A stretch of 64,000 nt of DNA, from contig CM071568.1 in assembly GCA_036426205.1 (NCBI GenBank), positions 38,162,417 through 38,226,416 on the forward strand, in the 5' to 3' direction. A program made the position numbers and the translations under genes. The first letter of the stretch is position 1. Each line of letters opens with the position of its first letter. Source of the DNA: Ascaphus truei (taxonomy: Eukaryota > Chordata > Amphibia > Anura > Ascaphidae). Positions 1 to 10,320 of this stretch are shown here, piece after piece. Under the pieces are notes generated by a model, which made no database searches, was not told the DNA's origin, and saw only the letters and a list, made by a program, of their open reading frames with translations.

Positions 1-39
1 GAAGATGGCCTTCATCGTGGGTGCTTGTAAAAGGTAAGT
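1..39 (+). other. possible 3' end of a coding exon with splice donor
   Basis: The first 33 bases end in AAAAG followed at once by GTAAGTG, a perfect match to the metazoan 5' splice consensus. Read in frame 2 the 33 bases give an open stretch (KMAFIVGACK). The rest of the exon lies outside the window, so no gene can be named. If real, much of what follows would be intron of that gene. A chance donor is quite possible in a window this long. Confidence 0.3.
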
Positions 40-234
40 GTAATATGTTTTTACTGTATTTATTGAAAGTTATACAGTATGTCTTTAACATGGGCACATG
101 CATTATTATCCATATGTGTTAATATTGGAGTTGGAATTGGAGTTGAATACTACAAGAAAATCTGGACTTTGCACCACCACAACAACAACAACTTTGCAAT
201 TGTGAGAACTTGAATTTCTAAACTCTGTGATTAT

Positions 235-948
235 TTGTACTCTTCCTATACTCCAATAACTGGGAAGTCTCTAATCCTGCATCTCACTATGCCCTCCCTA
301 TTGTTTTTTCTGTTTACTGTTTCCTCACTCTTTTGTGAACATTTCTGTACTCTCCAACTCCCCTACTCCCTTCATATCCATATTTCTTCATCTCTCCTCC
401 CCTCCACCTATGCACGTGGCCATACATTGCACCATTATTTATATGTCTCTCTCCCAACAACTTCTTTACCCCTCAATAAAAAGCACCTACACAAATTCTC
501 TATTCACACCATTTACCTACTACTTCCTGCGGCTGGGGATCTCTCCTAATCTTGAACCTGGACATAAACACACCTGCCCTCACCCACGCCACGCCTCCCT
601 GCCATCTCTTCCCCTGCAAATGGTGTTAACTTTCTCACTAAATTTAAAACTCAACCCACAAATAAAGCATTCCAATAGCCGGCACTCATGGCTATTGTCC
701 CACACCCACAGTCACTCCTACCACCCATTGTGGCCAAACACTTCCATCTACAGCACTTATTCCCTCACCTCCTATCTCTGTAATTCTCCCATTAAACCAC
801 ATAGATTGTAAGGTCTTTGGGGCAGGGATTTCCTTTCCTATTGTATGATTTTGCTACGCTTATTGTATTATTATAATTCCCTGTACTGTATTCTTTGTGA
901 AGCGCTGAGTACACTTTTGGTGCTATATAAATAAAGATATACACACAT
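235..948 (+). repeat. L2-like LINE 3' end
   Basis: The last 160 bases (about 790-948) match the familiar vertebrate L2-type LINE tail: a TTGTAAGGTCTTTGGGGCAG block, then AAGCGCTGAGTACAC, a GGTGCTATATAAATAAAGAT block and short ATACATAC repeats. The pyrimidine-rich stretch from 235 to 790 would be its 3' untranslated region. Open frames there (235-549, 335-811) are low-complexity and show no domain. The left boundary is uncertain. Confidence 0.6.
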
Positions 949-1091
949 ACATACATAGTGCCTCTGCTGCCTATATTCAGGCAAGCGAAATCAACTGGGT
1001 TTGAACCCTGCCAGTGTAAGTGCTGTATTGTAACTGTTTCTCATTGTTTTTAACTGTATTGATCATTGCTATTAATTCGTCATTTTTTTCC

Positions 1092-1890
1092 TGTCAGGAC
1101 CGCACGGTCCATGCCCGCACCTTCCTACCTGCCGGTGCCAGCGTCCCATCATGGCAGCTTGCGCGGCCGCTTTCTCCGCTCCTCCATCGGCATGCACCCC
1201 ATCGGCGTGCTGCCTGCGCCTTCCGGGAGCCCGCGGCGGGTCCCGTCCTCGCATCCACCTCGGCACGACACGCTCCACTCTGGGTGCAGGCGCGGCATGC
1301 GCATGCACCATTTAAAAGGACCAGCACCTGCAATACTGCCTGGACTCATTTCAGATGGGATACACCTGAGCTTCACCCTGACTCAGCCTATCACAGGTCT
1401 ACCTATGTCTGAGCCCTCCTCCCTTCTCTCCGTGATTGGTACTCCACTGTATATTAGTCTCATTCACCCTTTGGTCATCGCTGAGCATAGACCTTCTATG
1501 CACCGTGCTCACTTGCAGCCTGTTTACCTGTTCTCGTATCTCGCTTACCTGTTGTGACCCTGCTTGTACCTGACCTGTCTCTTCTTGTTTCCCTGAACCT
1601 TGGCTTGGCTATGGACTTCTACACTCTCTTCTCCACGAACTCGGCTTACGGAAATCTTCTACACTACACTCTCCTATCCTCGACCACTGCTTACGGATCT
1701 CGACCACTCTATGCTCTCCAATCCCAGACCATAGACAAGTACCCGCTACCCTCTCCACTCTCCTATCCTGACCCTGCTACGTTCACAACTCTGCAATCCG
1801 AACCCACCCCCGTGGCTTAGGACGGTGGTTATATATCTTCCCCACCTCATCCCCGCGGTTCAGTCTAGGTTGCAGTGAGCAGCCATGACA
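1092..1890 (+). mobile_element. solo LTR, TGTCAGGA family
   Basis: A 799-bp unit starts TGTCAGGAC and ends CATGACA, so it has TG..CA ends and short inverted termini. It is flanked on both sides by the pentamer TTTCC (1087-1091 and 1891-1895), a target-site duplication typical of retroviral-type integration. It is GC-rich at its left end and has a TTTAAAAG TATA-like box near 1309. A related unit with the same opening and the same C/T-rich right half sits at 39623-40352. No internal coding region is present, so this is a solo LTR; the open frames across 1020-1820 are incidental. Confidence 0.72.
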
Positions 1891-2046
1891 TTTCCCAAAC
1901 GTTGCAGATCTCCCGATTTGAACCCAATAGAACTGGTGTGACATGAGATGAAGAATCATCTAAGAAAGATTGTCAAACCGACCTACAAGCAAGAACATGG
2001 CATAAATAGTTTCTGGAGAGACACACTAACTGTATGTTTTGCCAGT
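1891..2046 (+). pseudogene. Tc1/mariner-type DDE transposase remnant
   Basis: Frame translation from about 1908 gives RSPDLNPIELV, a stop, then HEMKNHLRKIVKPTYKQ and SFWRDTLT. The SPDLNPIE block followed by a W/H-x-x-K/L segment and a lysine/proline stretch is the C-terminal catalytic region of Tc1/mariner-superfamily (DDE_3-like) transposases, where the last acidic catalytic residue sits near SPDLNPIE. The upstream catalytic core is absent and a TGA interrupts the motif, so the copy is dead. It begins directly at the right target duplication of the preceding solo LTR, which may have split it. Confidence 0.6.
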
Positions 2047-2289
2047 TCTGTTAGAGCATAATAGGAATGCAACCGGCATGTAGTAAGGGACAGGTAAGTA
2101 TGGTACAGACGGAAGCAGAAGGTAGGTTTATGTTATGTACTGTAAAGTAAAGGTTTTGTCACTCTTTGGGGAGTTTTGATATACAGTACGCCTTACCGTA
2201 AAGTTAATGTTACGTAATCATTCCATGTCTACAGTAATTCTCCCCCTTTCCTTCATTTTTTTAAAAAGAATTGTAATCTACAGTATCTG

Positions 2290-2873
2290 TGTAAGAGACG
2301 TGTTCAGAGGTATGCAATGGAGACTGTTTTAAAGTGAAATTAAAATAAGGTTTTATTGCACCTGTTGCTTTAAACACAGCAAACATGTAAATCAGCAAAC
2401 AAAATCCGCTCCACTCTGGAGTATATATACACTTTTGATCCAGCTCTCTAACTGCATGGTTAGCCAGCGATTCACCAGCCCAAATCATAGAGACATTCAT
2501 ATACTTAGATAGACATAGATAATAGTCTTAAAAGAAAAGTCTTCTCTGTTAGCTGGGTTGCTGTAGGGGAAGGCTTCTTTGTTCTCCTGGTGTCCACATC
2601 CATCTGTGATAAGGCAATGTCAGGATCCAGGTATAGAAGTATTATCCCCTGTGTCTTGTTGTCAGCTTGCAGTCTCTTTTGGCAGGCTCAAGACGTCTGT
2701 CTCCTTGTTCAGCCCAGTTGTGGACTAAGGAGTCTTACTTCCTGTCTCAGAGGCAGGCTTTTTCTAACCCCTGTAATCAGCCAGGTGGTGTTAGTTAATT
2801 GCCTACCAGCAGTTAACCATCACACTGCTAGATTAGAGGCACATTTGTGAACAGGGATAAGTCCCCTGTTACA
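2290..2873 (-). mobile_element. solo LTR, TGTAAGAGACG family
   Basis: A 584-bp unit reads TGTAAGAGACGTG at its left and CCCCTGTTACA at its right. It is bracketed by the identical pentamer ATCTG at 2285-2289 and 2874-2878. The right 370 bp match 19733-20122 and the left 50 bp match 23921-23972, the two LTR pieces of the coiled-coil LTR element. Orientation is set from that element, whose coding strand is minus. This solo copy gives the full LTR length that the internal copy lacks. Confidence 0.8.
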
Positions 2874-2924
2874 ATCTGGTTAACATTTTCAGATATTATA
2901 AATCTGTGTATCACGATTAGAGTA

Positions 2925-3395
2925 CATAGATGTTTGCCCATGAAGGGCATACAGAAAAGAATTCCGTGTTATTTGCACTCGTTCGGCTCTTGAATAATAA
3001 ATGGAGGATTTAGTAGTCTCTGAGCATAATACACGAATCACCATAAATAGGTGTGTGGAGACTTTGTACACTCTTGGTATATCACTCTGCTTAAATATTG
3101 CATCCTGTAGTGGGCAGCATCCACTAGCATATTGCAATCCATCTACTTTGTCCGTTCATTCACCACTGGGGATTTTAGATGCACACTATAAATATATTTT
3201 CACAATTTGTAGTATATAAATTAAATAAAATTTTATTGTTTTCTTTGAGTACATTGGGAGTTTGGCCACCTATTTATGGTGATTTTGAGTATTATGCTCA
3301 GAGACTACTAAGACCTCCATTTATTATACAATAGCCGAGCGAGTGCAAATTACATAGAATTATTTTCTGTTTGCCCTTCTTGGGCAAACAATTGT
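2925..3395. repeat. fold-back (long inverted repeat) element
   Basis: Bases 2932-3060 are the imperfect reverse complement of 3268-3391, with weaker matching towards the centre (arms about 2925-3085 and 3240-3395). Shared blocks include TTTGCCC..GGGCA at the outer ends, CTCCATTTATTAT, and the CACCTATTTATGGTGAT block. The spacer contains AATAAA. No transposase is encoded. It could be a MITE or an inverted pseudo-LTR pair of a Penelope-like element. Confidence 0.6.
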
Positions 3396-3796
3396 GTACA
3401 CTCATTGTTCTTGTTCCGATTGCACCTTGGTGTTTTCATTATCATTTACCCTATTTGATTAATAGGTTGAGCGGTAGAATATATTTTCTGTATATTTATC
3501 ACTGATTAGAAACCGGGTACTGTTTATCAGGTATCTAAGTTTATTAATTTTGTGTGGATGTTAATACTGTAAATAAGTCCAGGCATGCACTAATCCTGCA
3601 GTAATCACCTTTACCCCTTTATTTTCTTTCACATAAATCCAACATGCACTTGGGAGGGGGAGGGGGGGGTCATGTCCAAGCCTATTGTCCTGTTTGCATC
3701 ATAACACTCAATAGCTTGGCATAATCTCCCCTCTCTCAATGACAAGTTGAGATCAGATTGCTCTGTTTGGCAGCCCTGCGGTGTCGTTAACATTTG

Positions 3797-4195
3797 CTAG
3801 GACACAATTAGTAATTGGTAATTTTGTGGAAAAAAAACTAAAGTCGCCTTCTTATCTGTTCCAGCATTAATTGCAGAACATATCAGGTATGCGTAACAGC
3901 ATTTGGGTTGATTATAAGGACCTGACATGATGTACTGTGTATGTCCCCGCAGACACTGACCAGGCAAAGCAATGTAAAATAATGTCCACCACATTCTGTT
4001 TTGTAATTGTAATTTAATGTGAAAAGCCTAAATTTGATAACGTCTTCAGTGACCAAGGTCATTTAACAATGGTTTACTGTAATGCACACTGTTTTTATCT
4101 GCTGTAAAGACACCTGGACATTGACTACCCACTGTACTGTATATACAAAGACATTAACGTTTGCCATCTGGCGGATACCCGCTGAACTGCAAGCA
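3797..4195 (-). pseudogene. broken copy of the forkhead-like gene
   Basis: The minus strand encodes CCYAYLICSAINAGTDKKATLV, matching the start of the forkhead-like domain of the gene at 28822 (RTYAYLIWAAINATDDKMATVV), then loses frame. Similarity continues upstream of the coding part: both copies share a TATCCGCCAGATGGCA block, a CCATTGT..AAATGACC/GGCC block, and TTAGGCTTTTCA before the start. Promoter-side sequence is therefore duplicated too, which argues for DNA-level duplication and against a processed (reverse-transcribed) copy. The second half of the domain is missing. Inference: a dead paralogue, or one member of a dispersed multicopy family. Confidence 0.6.
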
Positions 4196-4390
4196 CACAA
4201 TTCTGAATCCAGGTAATCCTGGTAACCATCTACAGATAAACAAAGGTGTGATTGACAGACTTCACGAGAAGATGATTTAGTTAATCACGCGAGGAACATA
4301 GCAGACGGCACTAAGATTCATTCGAGAAATGGTTGAATCTAGGCGGCTGCATCTGTAATTCCGCTGGTCAAAAAGCACATTGCACTGCAG

Positions 4391-5026
4391 ATGCTGATGT
4401 CAATTATAGACTATGGGGACAACCCAAACTCACCTTGGCAAACTTAATACCCTCTACAACTCACTATGCCGCTTTGTCCTCCAATGCAACTACAACACAC
4501 ACCACTGCGAAATGCTCAAAGAACTAGAATGGTCATCACTTGAGTCTAGGCGCAACGTTTGTCTCTCCTGCCTTGCTTTCTGATACTTTCCGGGCAAGTT
4601 ACCCATTAATCTGAAGAAGCTCCTCACCCTTATCACGTAGCACGTATCATCTGCGATCTGACTCCAAAAGACTATTCAGGGTCTTAAGGTTCAACAAAGT
4701 ATCCAGCCGCTTCTCCTTCCGTGCACCCCACAACTTGAACAATTTACCAGAGACTCTCTCAGCTGCCACCAGTCTAAGTTCTTTCAAAACTAAATCTAAC
4801 ATTTTAATCTGGTCTGTAACTGTTACATACAGTACGCCTATAATAATAAATTATCTTTAACTGTGCATGCAATGTCTTGTATATAATGTATAGCCCTGTT
4901 CACTTAATGTAACTATGCATTTGTAACCATGTATTTGCCATCTTAACACTATGCCCAGGACATACTTGAAAACGAGAGGTAACTCTCAATTTATTACTTC
5001 CTGGTAAACAATTTTATAAATATTCT
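4391..5026 (+). mobile_element. Rex1-type LINE, 3' fragment
   Basis: Translation gives MSIIDYGD, then TLYNSLCRFVLQCNYNTHH and LESRRNVCLSCLAF, with later stops. This is nearly the same protein as the C-terminal part of the Rex1 LINE at 14929-15903 (minus). The 3' end shares its GAGAGGTAACTCTCAAT and TTACTTCCTGGTAAA blocks. It is 5'-truncated, as is usual for LINE insertions, and carries several stops and indels. Confidence 0.8.
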
Positions 5027-6021
5027 TTGTTAAAGACATTCAGTGATAGATCCCATTTTCTGTGAAGCATTTGCCTCAATTGGGCACCATATTAATTTAT
5101 GTGGCAAAAACTTTGGGTACTTAATTCGCTAGAAATAAAATAATTGCTTTACTGATTTCAATCAGCAAAAGATCAAATTTTAGTTTGACTGTCTAATATA
5201 CTTTCGTCTTATTTACTCTAGTTTTTTAATAGTCCTCTAAACTCTAAGTACTATTGTGGTGCTACTCCTTATGAAAAGTGTTTCTCTCCTTGTTTGGGAT
5301 TAATAAAATGGAATCAAGAACATAGGAGTGCACACACATACCACAAACACAGTGGTATGTACCTTTAATAAATGGAAAAATGAAAAAAACAAAAACCCTG
5401 TGCACTCAAAAATTTAAAGTTTTTTAATAGACACATCAAAAAAGGTACCCTTTGTGATTCTGTTGATATCTGTAATGATACGTGGGTGGTGGACCATCTC
5501 AGTTTATTCCTACGTTCTGCCTCCCCCATTTACGAGTGTAATCAGTAGTTCATGGTGTCGGCGAATTTGCGGTCAGTGATGTCCCTTCCTGGCAACACAT
5601 GCAGCACTCTTCCTCCCTACACATTTTGTAAGATCTCTCCTAGCAGCATGCTAGATTGTCTGTCCAGCGGGTTTAAATACCTGATATTAATGTGGTAGCC
5701 AACTCGTGCACCCAAGTCTGTATGCAGTATTTAAAAGTTTGGAGTCTCTGTCTGGGTCTTCTCTGATCTGGAAGTGAACTCACCAACCAGATTACAGACG
5801 TATTACACTGGAGAGCGGGGAATGCAAAAGGGAGGCAAAGATGGTCGACCAGAGAGGAATCATTCCAGGCACCAAAATTAATGATTTAGATCAGCTTTAT
5901 TGTTTTACATTCCAATGCTATCTAAGGGACAAAAACATTTCTGAGATGTCTTTTTTTTTAAATAATTCATGGTTATAGAGTATACGTTGAAAATTCATTT
6001 TACCAACAAAAAATAAAGCAT
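5027..6021. other. AT-rich stretch without recognisable gene
   Basis: No open frame with domain content is seen. One short hairpin (CATACCAC..GTGGTATG, about 5337-5360) lies inside an imperfect inverted repeat formed by GGAGTGCACA and TGTGCACTC about 5324-5407, resembling small fold-back debris. The remainder is unassigned. Confidence 0.4.
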
Positions 6022-6508
6022 TAAGGGCCTCATGCAGAGAGCATCGTTATTTCGAAATTCGCCATTTTTTGTTCAATTTCGCACAGAAACCGGCATAAAA
6101 TGGCGAGTTTCGAAAAACGCGCCATTTTGTTTTTTCTATTGCTAAAACTCGCCTCGCGGCTGGCGAGAACCTCCATCTCGCCATTTTTAAAACTCTCCGA
6201 ATGCAGAGAGGTGCGAACGGCATGTAGCGGCTGTTCGCGCCAAGAAAATGGCGCGATTCTCGCATTTTTGCCGCGCCAGGAAAAGATGGCGCTCGCCGCC
6301 TATAGTAAAGGGGGAAAAAAAGGCGCGATTTTGTTTTTACACGTTTCTGAAGCGCGCATCTCGCCAATTTAAACTCGCCACACGCATCCATGTTAAACAT
6401 AGCAGAATTCGCACTTTTCTGCATATGGAGAATAAAACTCTCCAAAAAAGCTACTTTTTATGAAATTCGCCAATTTTAAAATTCTATGCTCTCTGCATGA
6501 GGCCCTAA
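6022..6508. mobile_element. PIF/Harbinger-type MITE
   Basis: The 481-bp element 6025-6505 has terminal inverted repeats GGGCCTCATGCAGAGAG/CTCTCTGCATGAGGCCC and sits between TAA trinucleotides (6022-6024, 6506-6508). A three-base TAA/TTA duplication and G-rich termini fit PIF/Harbinger non-autonomous elements. Inside, blocks such as AAATTCGCCA and TGGCGA recur in both orientations, so the whole element can fold back. That explains the open frames on both strands; none encodes a transposase. Confidence 0.75.
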
Positions 6509-7355
6509 GTGCTTACAGAGAAGAAATAATCATTAGTAATCACTGACTGATTCTAATAATTAAAATATGAGATACATCAATTGATATCTTTACAGATGAA
6601 TAGTGCACTAGCAGGCGTATTCTATATCAGTTAGAGTGCCCAATTGAGCAGGTTTTGGACTAAATCCCTTCTTGAAGTCAATGGGGAATGGGGAATTTTG
6701 GGCAAAAACGGCTTAGTCAGCCACTGTGGCAGATTTATAATAAGCACTTAAGTAATTATTGTCAGTCACCACATAAAAATGGAGACATATTGCAGGTTTT
6801 GAAAATAAAAGTATTTCAAAAGGCTGTAAAAAAAACTTTAGTAGTGATTCATTGGAAAAAGTCCTACCCAGTATGCTTGATGACATTAATGGATGTTGAC
6901 ACAGTTCAGAAAGCATCTGGGTGATTTGACAGAGACAAGTTTTTTCCATGACAGAACGTAATGACTATGGCACATATGGAAGAATCACTTTTGGAGTTTG
7001 TATTAACAACTCAATTCCCTGAACACTATAGCTAGACTCATGGCAGAATGGAATGGCAAACATATTGATTAGCTTGATGTTGTAGTTAAACTACTTAAAA
7101 GTAAATGTGAAATAAGCGTTTCTAAACTAAAAATGACTTTAATGCAGAACTACACTATAGTCATTTCTATGTGCCTTTAAGAAAAAGGCTTAGACGGTGT
7201 GGAGGAACAAGGCGCTTACCTTTAGTGTCAGATTTAAGGAAGAGTGGTGAGACCAATAAGTGTGGTTTCTGTCTATTAGAGTAGAGATGATCTTGTGATC
7301 CCTTCTGCTTCTACCACTATTAAGGGATGATCCAAAGCCCTTATGGAAACGTAGA
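6509..7355. other. unassigned AT-rich stretch
   Basis: No coding domain, tandem repeat or clear terminal repeat is visible. The short open frames at 6688-6949 on both strands have no recognisable features. The right edge grades into the pseudo-LTR of the Penelope-like element. Confidence 0.35.
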
Positions 7356-7462
7356 GCCCCGCGTCCGAGGTGCAGAGAGCTGGAACTGGTCTGCCCGGCT
7401 GCAGATGCCGCTGGAAAGGATGTCTACGGAAGCCTCCGTGGGACAAAACAGGAACAGGATTT

Positions 7463-7504
7463 TGAGCAACGCGTTTCGCCGATTGGACGGCTTCCTCAGG
7501 CTCA
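7463..7504 (-). ncRNA. hammerhead-ribozyme-like motif in left PLE arm
   Basis: On the minus strand the parts in order are: TGAGC (stem I), CTGAGGA (core), a single A, GCCG..CGGC (stem II), GAA, the palindrome ACGCGT (stem III), T (cleavage position), then GCTCA (stem I partner). Stem III is too short for a stable monomer; its palindrome allows pairing between two copies, as in dimeric hammerheads. The extra A between core and stem II departs from the textbook core. Cleavage activity is untested. Confidence 0.6.
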
Positions 7505-8127
7505 TTCAGTGACGTGGGGAGGGTCTGATGAGCTTATATAGACCCTCCTTGCTAATTAATTAAATAACGGAAAGGGTTTGTGGGGTAAATACAGTTCCCT
7601 GCAATAAGTGCTTTATTCTCAATGCAAATTTCAAACTCCCTAGTAAGTTCCGTAACACACTGCCATTATACCAATAAATGCACGGATGCTCATTTCGATC
7701 TTTTGCACCCTTGTGTTTGTCAGTGTTTTGGTTATTTCAAAATCTTTTAGTCTATGTTTCCTCAATCAAAGGTTAATAATAGTACTGACGCCTATTAACA
7801 ATCTATTAACAATCTCCTAAAGCATATATCATCTTACATACTTACTCATAACATTAAATCATTTAATTTATACACTGAAGTCTAAAAACAACAATCTTTA
7901 TACAATTCACTTAAAAACCTCACACATAATCTATTTCTCTGTGATCTTTAAAATTGATATTAAAACAACGGTTAAAATTCAATCTCTAACTCTAGATGCA
8001 TGTCTAGCTGATAATGGGGTTAATATGTGTATATTCCCAGGTCTTGTTAAACTTAAGAGTATCTCATAAAATCACGATAAAATAATTTAGATTTAATAAA
8101 ATTTCAATGTACATAAGTATATGACAA

Positions 8128-8236
8128 AACTGTGTCTTTGCACAGAACATGCCAGTGTTTTGTTAGGATTTGTGAGGCCAAGAACATTAAAAGAATCCTA
8201 ACAAAACACTGGCATGTTCTGTGCAAAGACACAGTT
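8128..8236. repeat. perfect hairpin at arm/ORF junction of PLE
   Basis: Bases 8128-8170 are the exact reverse complement of 8194-8236 (43-bp arms, 23-nt loop). The right arm is in coding orientation (TKHWHVLCKDTVLREY, continuing into the Penelope C-terminal region). The left arm is therefore an inverted copy of coding sequence. It lies exactly where the left pseudo-LTR arm joins the body, so it probably records the strand switch that made the inverted structure. Confidence 0.85.
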
Positions 8237-8817
8237 CTAAGAGAATACTTACCGGAGGTACCTAGAGTAATTTTTAAAAAAAGCGGACAATATTAAGAAC
8301 AAGCTAGTGCCCAGCATATTTAGAAAAGAGGTAAAACCCCAGAAAGAGAGCTGGCTGCCAAAACCAATAGGTTTTTTTTAAATGTTTTGATTGCAAAGCC
8401 TGCAAATATGCGGGTAAAGAGACACTAGATTTTAGTTCCAACGTTACGAAAGAGGTTTTTAAAACTAAACATTTCATAAATTGTAGGGCCACTTTCGTGG
8501 TGTATCTGCTTGAATGCCCGTGTGGACTCCAGTATGTTGGCCGGACCTCAAGAAGTCTTAGAGTCCGCATACTGGAGCACATAGGCAACATTAGAAGAGG
8601 CCTCACAACTCACAGTGTACCAGTACACTTCAGTTTGGCCGACGGGGGAGACCCATCGGGCCTGCTATATAGGGGAATAGAGCTGGTTGCTGAGAATTGG
8701 AGAGGTGGTGATAGACTCAGGCGTTTAAGACAGCGAGAAACGTTCTGGATCTATCAACTTAAAACTCTAGCACCAAATGGCCTAAATGCAGATTTGGATA
8801 TCCCAGCGTTTTTATAG
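8189..8817 (+). pseudogene. Penelope-like protein, C-terminal GIY-YIG endonuclease part
   Basis: The final frame reads VVYLLECPCGLQYVGRTSRS, then RVRILEHIGNIRRGL, and ends in GGDRLRRLRQRETFWIYQL. This is the GIY-YIG nuclease of Penelope-like elements, with the Y..YVGRT core and the downstream R..EH segment. Just upstream is the linker with a CxxC-type motif (CFDCKACKY). Two single-base slips in homopolymers, an A-run near 8275 and a T-run near 8375, break the frame, so the copy cannot be made as one protein. In intact elements this domain nicks target DNA and an N-terminal RT primes synthesis. The RT is absent here, consistent with 5' truncation. Confidence 0.82.
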
Positions 8818-9628
8818 ATATGTTTACAATACTGGAATGCAACTCAACGTAATTATACCTTGTCTAAATTTACTGGGTACTAATACTAATACTTGTCTTT
8901 GTTCCCCATCCCCCACCCCCCCCCCCCTTTTTTTTTTTTTCTTTATTTCCAATCCATTCCCCTTCCTCCCGCTTCTTTTCTTTGCAGTAAAATGGCATTT
9001 TGATGTTTTGTCATATACTTATGTACATTGAAATTTTATTAAATCTAAATTATTTTATCGTGATTTTATGAGATACTCTTAAGTTTAACAAGACCTGGGA
9101 ATATACACATATTAACCCCATTATCAGCTAGACATGCATCTAGAGTTAGAGATTGAATTTTAACCGTTGTTTTAATATCAATTTTAAAGATCACAGAGAA
9201 ATAGATTATGTGTGAGGTTTTTAAGTGAATTGTATAAAGATTGTTTGTTTAGACTTCAGTGTATAAATTAATGATTTAATGTTATTGAGTAAGTATGTAA
9301 GATGATATATGCTTTAGAGATTGTTTAATAGATTGTTAATAGGCGTCAGTACTATTATAACCTTTGATTGAGGAAACATAGACTAAAAGATTTTGAAATA
9401 CCCAAAACACTGACAAACACAAGGGTGCAAAAGATCGAAATGAGCATCAGTGAATTTATTGGTATAATGGCAGTGTGTTACGGAACTTACTAGGGAGTTT
9501 GAAATTTGCATTGAGAATAAGGCACTTATTGCAGGGAACTGTATTTACCCCACAAACCCTTTCCGCTATTTAATTAATTAGCAAGGAGGGTCTATATAAG
9601 CTCATCAGACCCTCCCCACGTCACTGAA

Positions 9629-9670
9629 TGAGCCTGAGGAAGCCGTCCAATCGGCGAAACGCGTTGCTCA
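9629..9670 (+). ncRNA. hammerhead-ribozyme-like motif in right PLE arm
   Basis: Same motif as at 7463-7504, on the plus strand: TGAGC 9629-9633, CTGAGGA 9634-9640, extra A 9641, stem II GCCG/CGGC closing at 9655, GAA 9656-9658, palindromic ACGCGT 9659-9664, T 9665, GCTCA 9666-9670. Core and all three helices are intact apart from the extra A. Penelope-like elements are known to carry hammerhead motifs in their terminal repeats (Cervera and De la Pena), which supports this reading. Confidence 0.62.
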
Positions 9671-9776
9671 AAATCCTGTTCCTGTTTTGTCCCACGGAGG
9701 CTTCCGTAGACATCCTTTCCAGCAGCATCTGCAGCCGGGCAGACCAGTTCCAGCTCTCTGCACCTCGGACGCGGGG

Positions 9777-10320
9777 CCGGAGCAGTTTACTGCTGAAGTT
9801 GGACCTTACGGAGAAGCCAGGGAACATTTTTATGTTATGTGAGTGTGATACTTGTCTTTGATCTTAATAAATACCCGTTTAATATTTATCACTGAACCTG
9901 TGCCTCACTTATCCCTATATACCGCTGGGGGAGTTAACCTGCTTGATTACAAGCACTAGAGGAGGGCAGACCGGCCTTAGCCTTTTTTGGGCCCAATCTG
10001 ATGTGACCGGCCCGCAACTATCCTGGACGGACTAATTCAACCTTAAAGACATCTGCCCCACACCTCTACTCACACTGGGCAGTGTGAGTATTTATTTATA
10101 TTCCAAATACTGTGACCCCCCTACACCCACTTGTGGGAGGGTCAGCAATTATCACAAAGATACCATCTTTGGATTGTGCTTACACACGGCCGTGTAAGTA
10201 TCTATTATATACTTGATCTATATTTATTTATCCCTATCCCATCCCCACTTTACTGGGTTCACTGTATTTAAATCCCATCGTCCACTCTTGTTTATATGTA
10301 TATCTAATTATCCCTCGCTC
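9777..10320 (+). repeat. hairpin-array repeat, copy 1 (partial)
   Basis: Downstream of the right PLE arm comes a stretch with two short hairpins of one family: CTCACAC..GTGTGAG (10068-10089) and CTTACAC..GTGTAAG (10179-10198). The third stem position is C:G in one and T:A in the other, so pairing is kept. AATAAA occurs at about 9866, before the hairpins. The order ribozyme, polyadenylation-like signal, hairpins matches the longer copy at 31222-32316 (minus). Confidence 0.55.

Larger units (their letters stand above)
7356..9776 (+). mobile_element. Penelope-like element with inverted pseudo-LTR arms
   Basis: Bases 7356-8130 are the reverse complement of 9005-9776 with only scattered differences and small indels. 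Between the arms lies the 3' part of a Penelope-like ORF on the plus strand, encoding the GIY-YIG endonuclease end. Published Penelope elements are known with terminal repeats in either direct or inverted arrangement, so this structure fits the family. The RT domain and everything upstream is missing. Each arm carries one hammerhead-like motif, pointing outward on opposite strands (minus at 7463-7504, plus at 9629-9670). A C-run/T-run tract at about 8917-8942 follows the stop codon. Confidence 0.8.

Noticed and set aside
955..1012. GGGTTCAAACCC on the minus strand, like a tRNA or SINE B box
   Set aside because: No A box at the right distance and no cloverleaf could be drawn.
1020..1820. Open frames of 130-163 codons
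   Set aside because: They fall inside a solo LTR with target duplications, are proline/serine/histidine-rich low complexity and have no domain.
6047..6463. Frames of 132, 90 and 71 codons on both strands
   Set aside because: Produced by the self-complementary Harbinger MITE; no transposase motifs.
7327..7512. 61-codon frame repeated at 9621-9827 on the other strand
   Set aside because: It is the inverted pseudo-LTR arm read in both places, spanning the ribozyme motif; not a protein gene.
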